Origin: Rhodomicrobium vannielii ATCC 17100
GTDB taxonomy: Bacteria; Pseudomonadota; Alphaproteobacteria; Rhizobiales; Rhodomicrobiaceae
Assembly: GCF_000166055.1 (NCBI RefSeq)
Contig: NC_014664.1
Span: 2,945,501 to 3,009,500 of the forward strand
Length of the DNA: 64,000 nt
Reading direction: 5' to 3'
The notes under the pieces were generated by a model, which saw nothing but the letters and a program-made list of their open reading frames with translations, searched no databases and was not told the origin of the DNA. Positions 56,738 to 64,000 of the stretch are shown here, one piece after another. A program made the translations under genes and the position numbers. How positions within the stretch are numbered: position 1 is the stretch's first letter; each line of letters starts with the position of its first letter.

Positions 56738-57961
56738 ATGCTGAGGCTGTGCAAAAGCTTGCGCTTGCTGGGAGCTATCTTACCTGCGGTTTTCCTCATC
56801 CCGCTGCCGGCGCTGGCAGACATGGGGCGCGTGATGGTTTCGAACCAGGGCGTCACCGTTGAGGAAAGCGCACAAAAGGCGATCATCCTCGCCAACGGCA
56901 GGGAAGAAGTCCTCATCCTTGGGACGGAAATCGGCGCGAGCGGCAAGACGTCGATCCTGCGTTTCATCCCGTTCCCGGCCGAGCCGAAAGCCGAGCTCGC
57001 CGCGCCCGGCGCTTTCCAGCAACTCGCCAGCCTCGCCAAGAAATACGACCTCCGTTTCCAGAGCCGGTGGCAAACGAAAGGCGGCAGCTCATCGAAAGAC
57101 GAGGGCGTCAAAGTCGTGTCGTCCGCCCGTCTCGGCGCGCATGATCTGACGACGGTCAGGATTCGCGATGTCGCGGCCTTCCGCTCGTGGGTCAACGATT
57201 ATTTCAAGAGCCACGACCTGCCGCTCGCCGATGCTTACCCGACGGAAGAGGCCATCGTGGCGGATTATGTGGCGCGCGGGTTGACTTATTTCGTGCTCGA
57301 CTACGTGGCGCTTGAGAAGGAGACGCGCTTCATCGAGCCGGTCGCGTACCGCTTCGCGAGCGCGGAGCTTTATTATCCGCTGGTGACGTCCAACAGCTTC
57401 GGTGGCAAGGGTGCGATCGAACTTTTCGTCGTCGCGCCGGTTACGCTTTGCCGCCCCGGCTCCAACGATGGCATGGGCTATTTCCGGGGCGATGATCACG
57501 ATCTGGCGGTCACTATCCCCGGCCAACCCGATCGCAAATGCCTCGACCTGCCGGTGAAGGCGAGCACGTCCGCGCGCCTGCCTGTCGAGGAACGCGACCT
57601 CGACGCCATCTATTCCGGCTGGGCCGAGCTTTTCGCAGATACGCCGATGTTCCTGCAGGCGTTTCGTTACACGGGCGACTACCACTTCGCGGCGGATATC
57701 CTTGTGCCGGTGATCGGTGAGGGCAACGCGCTCAAGGCCGAGGAAGACGGCCGCAATCCGTTCGCGCCGCTTCGCGACCTGGCGCTTCCGGAAGCCTGCC
57801 ATCTCAAGCCTGAGGGCGGGCGCTGCAAGGCCAATTTCGAAGCCTATTATTTCGATCCCGCTGCCGGAGCCTGCAAATGGTTTTCCTATGGCGGTTGCGG
57901 CGGCGTCGTGCCGTTTGAGACGCTCGATGCATGCGAGAAAAGCTGCCTACCGAAGAACTGA
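56738..57961 (+). CDS. secreted DUF2330 protein with C-terminal Kunitz/BPTI domain
   Basis: A 407-residue exported protein. Signal peptide about 1-27 (hydrophobic stretch, then ALA). Residues 28-345 are a DUF2330-like domain, with GVTVEESAQKAIILANGREE, VVSSARLGAHDLTTVRIRDV and ADYVARGLTYFVLDY. The last 54 residues are a Kunitz domain with six cysteines at 354, 363, 379, 387, 399 and 403; spacing 8-15-7-11-3 fits BPTI (8-15-7-12-3) with one residue less before Cys 399. Cys 363 is followed by Lys-Ala, matching the BPTI reactive loop (P1 Lys, P1' Ala), so trypsin-like serine proteases are the likely target. ATG 56738 has GGAAAGGG upstream; the frame is open to 56513. Confidence 0.88.
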   Translation: MLRLCKSLRLLGAILPAVFLIPLPALADMGRVMVSNQGVTVEESAQKAIILANGREEVLILGTEIGASGKTSILRFIPFPAEPKAELAAPGAFQQLASLAKKYDLRFQSRWQTKGGSSSKDEGVKVVSSARLGAHDLTTVRIRDVAAFRSWVNDYFKSHDLPLADAYPTEEAIVADYVARGLTYFVLDYVALEKETRFIEPVAYRFASAELYYPLVTSNSFGGKGAIELFVVAPVTLCRPGSNDGMGYFRGDDHDLAVTIPGQPDRKCLDLPVKASTSARLPVEERDLDAIYSGWAELFADTPMFLQAFRYTGDYHFAADILVPVIGEGNALKAEEDGRNPFAPLRDLALPEACHLKPEGGRCKANFEAYYFDPAAGACKWFSYGGCGGVVPFETLDACEKSCLPKN

Positions 57962-58048
57962 AGGAGTGGGCCGGACGTTCATCGCTCTCCCCTCGGGCAT
58001 TGTGGTCCATTGCCGCAGCTGATGCTGAGCAGTTGCCATGCCATGAAG

Positions 58049-58077
58049 TTGGCTTATGCGGATAGCCGGTGTCTATC
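58049..58077 (+). promoter_or_regulatory. possible promoter for the Tat protein gene
   Basis: TTGGCT at 58049-58054 and TCTATC at 58072-58077 are 17 bases apart, 55 bases before the ATG. The match to sigma-70 is poor at -10 (3 of 6), so this is a weak candidate. Confidence 0.25.
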
Positions 58078-58132
58078 GAAATGCGTCTGGACGGCGACGC
58101 TATGTGACCTCGCCGCCTCTTCGGAGGGAAAC

Positions 58133-58513
58133 ATGACAAGCGAAAATACCAAAGATCGCAGACGTTTTCTAAAGCAGATCGGGCTCGTTGCCCTTGGTAT
58201 CGTTGGTGCCGGCGCGGCAAAAAAAGCCATGGCGGCCACAGATCCAAAGGGATTGTTCGCCGGACAGTTTCTTGAGGACGGGCATATTGTCGAAATCCCC
58301 GCCGGTTACTACGACCGCGAGCAGAAACTGTTTGTCGAAGCCGAGTCTGGACGACCGATGTTCGCCCAAAACCAGCAGATGACGGGCTCTTGGACTTACA
58401 GCAACACGACGCGTTGCTCGAACATGTTCTATCCCAAGGACGGCGTGCCAACCTGCGTGTCTCAGGATTCAGAACAGGATTCTCATCCGGACGGCTTCAA
58501 GCCAGGGGAGTAA
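58133..58513 (+). CDS. Tat-signal protein, candidate graspetide precursor
   Basis: A 126-residue protein that I do not recognise as a family. Residues 9-14 (RRRFLK) and the hydrophobic LVALGIVGAGAA, with cleavage site AMA at 32-34, are a twin-arginine signal. The mature part of about 92 residues has Cys 95 and Cys 108 and a polar tail (101-126) with six acidic residues (D103, D112, E114, D116, D120, E126), several Ser/Thr and Lys 102 and 123, the side chains that ATP-grasp graspetide enzymes join. GGAGGGAAAC precedes ATG 58133. The ATP-grasp gene is 87 bases downstream on the same strand. Whether it is modified is inference; it may also be an unmodified folded Tat substrate. Confidence 0.7.
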   Translation: MTSENTKDRRRFLKQIGLVALGIVGAGAAKKAMAATDPKGLFAGQFLEDGHIVEIPAGYYDREQKLFVEAESGRPMFAQNQQMTGSWTYSNTTRCSNMFYPKDGVPTCVSQDSEQDSHPDGFKPGE

Positions 58514-58600
58514 TGTCGCGCTTCGCCGCGATGCCTTCGGGATCGCCAGAAATGCGGCGCGGGAAGCGTTGCTTTGACGCGCCGCGCAAGCGAGTGAAGA

Positions 58601-59572
58601 ATGGCCGGAAAAATCCTTATCGTTACCGGAGAGTTCGACTCGACGGCCGACCTGATGGTCGTATGCCTGCGAGCGCGCAACATCCCGTTCGAGCGGTTCC
58701 ACCCGCAGGACATTCCCCGCGATGCCACGATCTCCCTGAGCTATGGCCCGGATCGCGCCCCGGTTGCTACCCTCCGAGACCTTTCGGGCCCCGTCGAATG
58801 GTCCCAATTTTCGAGTGTCTGGTATCGGCGGCCGGAGCCGTTTTCTCTGGCGAAGACGTTAACCCCCGAAGAGCAGGAATTTGCCTGGCACGAATGCACG
58901 GCAGTCGTACAGGGGCTGTATCGCGCCTTCGATGCCTTCTGGGTGAACCATCCTGACAAGATCCGTGTCGCGGAATCGAAACCGCTGCAATTGACGTTGG
59001 CTCACAAGCTGGGCTTCGCGATCCCGAGAACGCTTTTCACAAACGATCCGGAGGCACTCGGGCGCTTTTTCGAAGAGTGCAAAGGCCGCGTCGTCTACAA
59101 ATCCATGACGCAGGGTGTTCTCGGAAAAAGTGGGCAGCAGTCGGTCTACACCTCCCGGCTGACAGCCGAGCATGTCCAGCAAGCCGACCTCTTGAAAAAC
59201 TCGCCGGGGCTGTTCCAGCAAGAAATCACGAAGGCGTGTGATCTGAGGATCACGGTCATCGGCGACCGCGTCTTCCCGGTCGAAATCCGGTCCCAGTCCA
59301 ACCCTGAAAGCATTGTCGACTGGCGCCGGGGCGAAGTGCCGCGCATGGAGCACAAGCCGCACCAACTGCCCGCGGAAATCGAGCGGCGATGCCTCGCGCT
59401 GAACGAGCGGCTGGGTCTCAATTACTCCGCGATCGACATGATCCTGACGCCCGATGGGGAGTACGTCTTTCTAGAGATTAATCCGACAGGACAGTTCGGT
59501 TGGATTCAGGATGTTACAGGGTTGCCCTTGATCGATACGCTGGCCGACCTGTTGGTCGGCGAGGGTGCCTGA
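58601..59572 (+). CDS. ATP-grasp ligase of the graspetide (MvdC/MvdD) maturase type
   Basis: A 323-residue ATP-grasp enzyme. N-terminal pre-grasp domain (about 1-105) starts ILIVTGEFDSTADLMVVCLR and holds SVWYRRPEPF near 70. The ATP-grasp core has WVNHPDKIRVAESKPLQLTL, VVYKSM, FQQEITKACDLRITVIGDRV, a DWR motif near 240 and the metal-binding end EYVFLEINPTGQFGW near 290. These blocks are characteristic of ribosomal-peptide maturases that form omega-ester or omega-amide links between side chains. A second ATP-grasp gene (MvdC plus MvdD pair) is absent, so a one-enzyme system is suggested. No peptidase or exporter gene is adjacent. Confidence 0.85.
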   Translation: MAGKILIVTGEFDSTADLMVVCLRARNIPFERFHPQDIPRDATISLSYGPDRAPVATLRDLSGPVEWSQFSSVWYRRPEPFSLAKTLTPEEQEFAWHECTAVVQGLYRAFDAFWVNHPDKIRVAESKPLQLTLAHKLGFAIPRTLFTNDPEALGRFFEECKGRVVYKSMTQGVLGKSGQQSVYTSRLTAEHVQQADLLKNSPGLFQQEITKACDLRITVIGDRVFPVEIRSQSNPESIVDWRRGEVPRMEHKPHQLPAEIERRCLALNERLGLNYSAIDMILTPDGEYVFLEINPTGQFGWIQDVTGLPLIDTLADLLVGEGA

Positions 59573-59859
59573 AACTGTCTCGGATGACGGCGCCACAGCA
59601 TCGGAACGGGATTCAGATCCACGTCGTTGAGCGAACGTTCGTGGGGGAATCGTACAAACCGGGCAGTCGGCACCACCGTACCCTACGAATTGATCGTGCG
59701 CGGGTGGGACGTCCTCATTTCCGTCAAAGCCACGTTCGCTCCCGGTTCGCGCACCTATCCGAGCATCACAAGTTTTAGCCATCTTGGCAATGGCCCACTA
59801 ACCGCCCTCTTGTACAACTCAAGGCCACGCTTGGCTGTAGGCTGGCATTGGAGTCGGGG
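59573..59859. other. gap before the chemoreceptor gene
   Basis: 287 bases without a convincing gene. A GGAAC-N18-GTT box at 59603-59628 may be a general stress promoter. Confidence 0.4.
59603..59628 (+). promoter_or_regulatory. possible EcfG-type promoter (GGAAC-N18-GTT)
   Basis: GGAAC at 59603-59607 and GTT at 59626-59628, with C before GTT, keep the 18-base spacing seen at 9287. It points toward the chemoreceptor gene but lies 230 bases upstream, so the leader would be long. Confidence 0.35.
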
Positions 59860-62799
59860 ATGTTGAACGTACTTTTCGCGCCAGCCATGGCGATCATGAG
59901 CAGACTTCATTTTGGAGCGAAGTTGGGTCTCGCTGGTCTTCTGTTTGTTGTGCCGTTGGCGACGCTGTCATTTGAACTGTACAGCGAGCTCGACAGAGAC
60001 TTTCAGTTCAATCAAAAGGAACGGATCGGAATTGAATTGATGATGCCTGCGCGCCGACTGCTACAGGCGGCGCAGGACTATGGCATCGCAAACCCTATCG
60101 CCCTCACCGGTCAGGAGGAGGCAAAAAAGAAAGAGGCAAAGTCCAGAGAGGCTGTCGATGAAATACTGGAGCTTTTGACGAGTAAAATCAACCCGATTCA
60201 GTCGTTCCAGAAGACGAAGGAAACTTTGCCTATTTTGAAACAAAACTGGAAGGCAATAAATATTGCGTCTGCTTTCAAGGCGATCGATGTCGGCAACGAC
60301 AAGATGATCGAATTTACGAACAAGATCCAAGATTTCATTGTTCTTATCGCTGACGAAAGCAACTTGACGCTGGACCCGGAAGCGGATGCATACCACCTCA
60401 TCTTGACGACGACCTCAAGCATTCCGGCGCTCACCAGCGATCTGATCCGTCTCGGATATGAAGGCGAAGCTGTGCTTTCGAGGAAAGAAAGCTCAGCATC
60501 CGAGCGCGTTCGGCTGAGCGTGCTGTCAGAGATGGTAAGCCGCGATTTCGACGCATTGAGGCAAGGTCTCGATAAGGCCATGATGGCCAATCCAAACGTT
60601 GTGGAGACAATAAAAGCCAGGACCGACCAAGCAAGAGTTGCTGCGGCATATTTTCATAAAAGAGAAGTGGGCGCTCTCTTGCGTGGTGACTTCAGCAGCG
60701 AGCGGGATGAATTCGCCAAGCGCGGCTCCTACGCTGTGGAAAAGCTTTACGCACTTATGGATTTTTCGCTTGATACGCTCGACGGCATTTTAGCAAGCCG
60801 GGGCCAAAAAGCCGAAAGAAATATGCAGTTTGTTTTTCTCGTAAATGGTGCCGGGCTTTTTCTTGTTCTCTATATTTTCATCGGCACACTTCTGTCGGTT
60901 CTTCGTTCATTGAAGGCGATCGAAAATGGCGCGAACAGGCTCGCCCGTGGCGACCTTGCCGAGCAAGTCGAAAGCCATTCGAAAGATGAACTCCGGAAGG
61001 TGGGCCATGCCGTCAACAGCGTGATGGCGACGTTGCAAAAATTCTCTGCCGCGCAACTCGACATGGCGCGTGCGCATAATTCGGAAGGGCGCATTTCCGC
61101 ACGCCTGCGCGCGCATGAATTTGCGGGAACCTATGGTGAGATCGCCCACAATGTGAACGAGATGGTGCGTGGGCAAATTGATCTGACGATGCACATTGCC
61201 AAACTCGTAGAGGAATACGCCGACGGCGATTTCTCAAAGCGCATTCCACCTCAGCCAGGTGAGCGCAAGGTCATTACGGACGCTATCGAGAAGGTCCGCG
61301 ACAGGCTTGAAGCCGGTGCCAATGCCGCGCGGTATACCGCGCGCGTCAAGGCGGCGCTCGACAATGTTGGCGTCCCGGTTCGCATCGCCGATACCGAAGG
61401 CCGGATCACTTATGTAAATAAGACCTTCATGACGATGCTCGAAAAGCACGAAGCGGCTTTCCAGCAGCAGTATCCCGGTTTCGATGCTGGCAAGATTGTA
61501 GGGAGCGTTGAAGTATTTGGTAAAAATGACAGCGCTTGGACGTCGGCACATTCGCAAAAAGAGCCCGCCCTACGCAGAGTGTTCGGCGGACGAGACTTCG
61601 ATATCGTCATCAGCCCGGTCATCGACGAGCACGGCGAACGGCTCGGGACGGCCGCGCAATGGAACGATATGACCGAACAACTAATTGCAGAAAGAGAAAT
61701 AGCTGCTCTTGTCGATGCCGCCGCTGCTGGCAACTATTCGAAGCGGGCGTTGGAAGCCGGCAAATCCGGATTTCTCCTCCAGATGTCACAAGGCCTCAAT
61801 GCGATCCTCGGCACGAGCGAGCATGCTCTAAATGACATCGACCGCCTTTTGAAAGCTTTGGCGGCCGGCGACCTTAGCCAGAAGATCGACAACCGTTTCG
61901 AGGGCGTGTTTGCCGATTTGAAAAACAACTCGAACAGAACTGTCGATCAGTTGCGCGTTATCATCGCGCAAATCCGAGCTGGGTCCGGGACAATCCAGAA
62001 CGCCGCGAGCGAGATCGCGTCTGCGAACGATGACCTGTCAAGGCGCACAGAAAACCAGGCGTCAAACCTTGAGGAAACAGCGAGCAGCATTGAGGGAATT
62101 GCCTCAACGGTGAAGCAAAACGCCGAGAACGCGCAGGAAGCCAATAAACTCGCCGCAGAAGCATCCAAATGCGCGCTTCACGGAGGAAAGCTGGTGGCCA
62201 AGGTCGTGACGACCATGAATGACATCACCGCAAGCAATCGTGAGATTGCGGATATCACCACCATAATCGACGCCATTGCTTTCCAGACGAACCTTCTGGC
62301 TTTAAATGCAGCGGTCGAGGCGGCGCGGGCAGGCGAGCAGGGTCGTGGTTTCGCCGTGGTGGCATCGGAAGTGCGCAGTCTTGCTCAGCGTGTGGCTGAA
62401 GCCGCCAAGGATATCAAATCAGTTATTGCGAACTCGGTCGGCAAGGTTGACGAAGGGGCCAAACTCGTGGAAAGCGCCGGCATGGCGATGCAAGAGATTG
62501 TTGGCCAAGTGCAGCGCGTCAGTTCGATCGTCGGCGACATCGCGATGGCCAGCAAGGAGCAGAGCGAGAGCGTGCAGCAGGTAAATGTGGCAATCACTCA
62601 GATCGACGGTATCACGCAGCAAAATGCCGCGCTTGTAGAAGAGGCGACGGCGTCGGCGAGAAGTCTTGAGGAGCAGGCCCACGAGCTTGTCGATGCAGTC
62701 GCCTTTTTCAAGATCGCGGAGGAACGCTCTTCCTCAAGGAGCGAGCCAGCCCTTTCGCATGGTTTCGCTAAACGGGTAAAAGACCCCGCGCTGCATTGA
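59860..62799 (+). CDS. methyl-accepting chemotaxis protein with HAMP and PAS domains
   Basis: A 979-residue chemoreceptor. Membrane helices lie at about 20-40 and 323-345, with a helical periplasmic domain (about 45-320) between. Next come a HAMP domain (about 345-400), a linker with a second HAMP-like segment (about 435-485), a PAS-like domain (about 495-615, with [19 protein letters not shown]), a third HAMP-like segment (about 640-690) and the signalling domain. The hairpin tip [20 protein letters not shown] lies near 807. There is no CheR-binding pentapeptide at the C-terminus. ATG 59860 has GGAG six bases upstream; an in-frame TTG at 59848 also exists. No che gene is nearby, so it is an orphan receptor. 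Confidence 0.93.
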   Translation: MLNVLFAPAMAIMSRLHFGAKLGLAGLLFVVPLATLSFELYSELDRDFQFNQKERIGIELMMPARRLLQAAQDYGIANPIALTGQEEAKKKEAKSREAVDEILELLTSKINPIQSFQKTKETLPILKQNWKAINIASAFKAIDVGNDKMIEFTNKIQDFIVLIADESNLTLDPEADAYHLILTTTSSIPALTSDLIRLGYEGEAVLSRKESSASERVRLSVLSEMVSRDFDALRQGLDKAMMANPNVVETIKARTDQARVAAAYFHKREVGALLRGDFSSERDEFAKRGSYAVEKLYALMDFSLDTLDGILASRGQKAERNMQFVFLVNGAGLFLVLYIFIGTLLSVLRSLKAIENGANRLARGDLAEQVESHSKDELRKVGHAVNSVMATLQKFSAAQLDMARAHNSEGRISARLRAHEFAGTYGEIAHNVNEMVRGQIDLTMHIAKLVEEYADGDFSKRIPPQPGERKVITDAIEKVRDRLEAGANAARYTARVKAALDNVGVPVRIADTEGRITYVNKTFMTMLEKHEAAFQQQYPGFDAGKIVGSVEVFGKNDSAWTSAHSQKEPALRRVFGGRDFDIVISPVIDEHGERLGTAAQWNDMTEQLIAEREIAALVDAAAAGNYSKRALEAGKSGFLLQMSQGLNAILGTSEHALNDIDRLLKALAAGDLSQKIDNRFEGVFADLKNNSNRTVDQLRVIIAQIRAGSGTIQNAASEIASANDDLSRRTENQASNLEETASSIEGIASTVKQNAENAQEANKLAAEASKCALHGGKLVAKVVTTMNDITASNREIADITTIIDAIAFQTNLLALNAAVEAARAGEQGRGFAVVASEVRSLAQRVAEAAKDIKSVIANSVGKVDEGAKLVESAGMAMQEIVGQVQRVSSIVGDIAMASKEQSESVQQVNVAITQIDGITQQNAALVEEATASARSLEEQAHELVDAVAFFKIAEERSSSRSEPALSHGFAKRVKDPALH

Positions 62800-62834
62800 T
62801 GTGCGTCTTGAACTCAGCGCTTGTCCAAGGCGGA

Positions 62835-62919
62835 GAACTCGGCCGCCTCGCAAAAAAAATACGACCTTCGTTTCCAGAGCCGCTGGATGACTCGAAAGTC
62901 CAGTTGCGCGTTCCGATAG
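62835..62919 (+). pseudogene. fragment of a second DUF2330 gene
   Basis: A block of about 85 bases matches the DUF2330-Kunitz gene at about 57020-57105. The encoded ELGRLA continues, after one extra A in an eight-A run, as KKYDLRFQSRWMTRK and stops at 62919. The intact gene has LASLAKKYDLRFQSRWQTKG at the same place. Only this piece is left, without start, signal peptide or Kunitz part. It shows that a DUF2330 gene was once duplicated or moved here. Confidence 0.65.
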
Positions 62920-63026
62920 ATCTGAAGCGTAAAGCCTCAAACTCGATATCTTTGATCAGGCTTCATTGCACCGCCGGCGGTGGCTTTCGCAGGCGCGGCC
63001 GCCGGCTCTAGCCCGTTGGCGGCCCT

Positions 63027-64000
63027 CTACCTCGTGTGGGTGATCGTCGACGTCCATCCAACCGTTGAGGCATTTGCGCCCTGCCCCGGTGGAGCGGTGT
63101 TTTTCGTGGCTTCCGCCGGGCTTGGGGGGACGTCGAGGCGCGTTAGCCGCAATTCCGCGAACCAGACCTCACCGGAAACGAATTCCTCGGATGGCGAACG
63201 CGCATCATGATAGAGACGAAGCATCTGCCCCTTGCACTCATCAGTGGGCGGGACGTCGAAGGAAAACGCGAAATTTCTCCATTGCTCTGACCGGCCTACC
63301 ATTTGTTCTGTTTCGCCGATAACGCGCTGGGTTCCGTGGGCGCAACGCATCTGCCAGCGCAGACCACGTTTACCGGTGATGTGGCCCCTTAGTTTGCCTT
63401 CGATCCGGTAGCTGCCAGAGGAAAAGAATACGAACTGCTTCACATCAGGAAACTGAATTCGCCCTTCCCCCAAATTGAAGTATATCGCGTGCCCCTTTTC
63501 GATGGGCACGAATTCGACAATTGCGTTGACGCCAGGGTGGACCCGCCAGTCAAAAGCAAGGCCGCTCGGTTCACGCTCGAAATTGGGGTGTGTTATCCGG
63601 CTAACCGTTTCGAGTTCGGTTGGCGGCAGAAACTGAAGCCACGCATTGTAAGCAACGTCGACGAGGTTTTTTGCGATCAGCGCATCCAGATAAGGAGAAA
63701 ACCTCGCTTGCGGTGAGAGGGTGCGCCGTACCCTTGCAGTGCGAGCATCAGCGTCGCGGGCGTGTCCGCTTTGCGCATATTTTTTGGCAGCGCTTCGAAG
63801 AAATGTAGCCGCCAAGCAGGCGCAAGCGCGAGTCTGGGAATTAGAAAGCGTCGGCCCTCCGTGTCTTCAGCAAGAAGCGTAAGATAGCTGAAGACGTACA
63901 GAGATAATTTCGGGTGTGACTGAAGCAGTATTTCGGCATGACCGAGAGCGCTCTTGAAGTCGTTGCGCAGGAAACTGTCATTCAGAAGCCAGAATTGTGC
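63027..64000 (-). pseudogene. frameshifted gene of unknown family, cut by the window end
   Basis: One frame runs from the right edge of the window (AQFWLLNDSFLRNDFKSALG onward, with RRFLIPRLALAPAWRLHFFE) and stops at 63677. A second frame continues the protein from about 63735 with SPQARFSPYLDALIAKNLVD and ends at 63027. The switch is consistent with one missing base between about 63680 and 63740. The part in the right frame has a helical repeat-like section and a C-terminal beta-rich domain (about residues 85-250 of the second part) that could bind carbohydrate. Either the gene is broken or the sequence has an error. Confidence 0.5.

Noticed and set aside
58157-58175. RRRFLK of the Tat signal read as a microviridin-like leader motif
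   Set aside because: Resemblance to the PFFARFL leader is only in RFL; the following hydrophobic stretch and AMA site make it a Tat signal.
59627-59866. 79-codon plus-strand frame before the chemoreceptor
   Set aside because: TTG start without a ribosome site, no domain, and its end overlaps the chemoreceptor start; not supported.

Overview
The window looks like chromosomal DNA of an alphaproteobacterium of the order Hyphomicrobiales (Rhizobiales). Coding DNA is G+C rich. Several families typical of the order occur together (DUF4167, DUF992, DUF3175, a PTS-Ntr enzyme I with a GAF domain, an alphaproteobacterial-type prephenate dehydratase), and there are GGAAC-N18-GTT boxes like those of the EcfG general stress response. 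A Rhodomicrobium/Hyphomicrobium-like host is possible but not shown. There is one tRNA gene (Thr, TGT) and no rRNA, insertion sequence, CRISPR array or prophage.

Layout. 1-3.7 kb: a small unknown gene, then hsp20-lon behind an RpoH-type promoter, and a DUF3175 gene. 4-7.3 kb: a complete GltI-GltJ-GltK-GltL amino-acid ABC importer with a hairpin after the binding-protein gene. 7.3-12.2 kb: a tiny basic protein, pheA, an ECF sigma factor divergent from a membrane protein with an EcfG-like promoter, and a large NYN-domain protein. 12.5-17.5 kb: a TetR-controlled RND efflux operon with a clear operator. 18-22.7 kb: DUF992, ELM1-like, a GT39 glycosyltransferase and a GT2-GtrA polyprenyl-phosphate glycosyltransferase. 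22.8-36.7 kb: housekeeping genes clpB, a MOSC gene, ilvD, DUF4167, prmC-prfA, ptsP, lysC, ubiG and a GNAT gene. 36.8-49.3 kb: proX-like, nitrilase-like, grxC, comF, an SAM methyltransferase, a low-G+C orphan, a YdjM-like membrane protein, an ABC-F ATPase, an M16 peptidase pair, several very small exported proteins and a globin. 49.4-52.7 kb: nadE-gltX and tRNA-Thr. 52.9-56.6 kb: a MarR-FUSC-DUF1656-HlyD efflux operon in which every junction is a 4-base overlap.

The most unusual part is 56.7-62.9 kb. A secreted DUF2330 protein ends in a bacterial Kunitz (BPTI-type) domain with a canonical Cys-Lys-Ala reactive loop. It is followed by a small Tat-signal protein with an acidic/Ser/Lys-rich tail and by an ATP-grasp ligase of the graspetide (omega-ester peptide) maturase type. 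Microviridin-type graspetides and Kunitz domains are both serine-protease inhibitors, so these three genes may form a protease-inhibitor locus that includes a Tat-exported graspetide; this is inference. After the next gene, a chemoreceptor, lies a broken fragment of a second DUF2330 gene. The window ends in a gene with an apparent frameshift that continues past the right edge.
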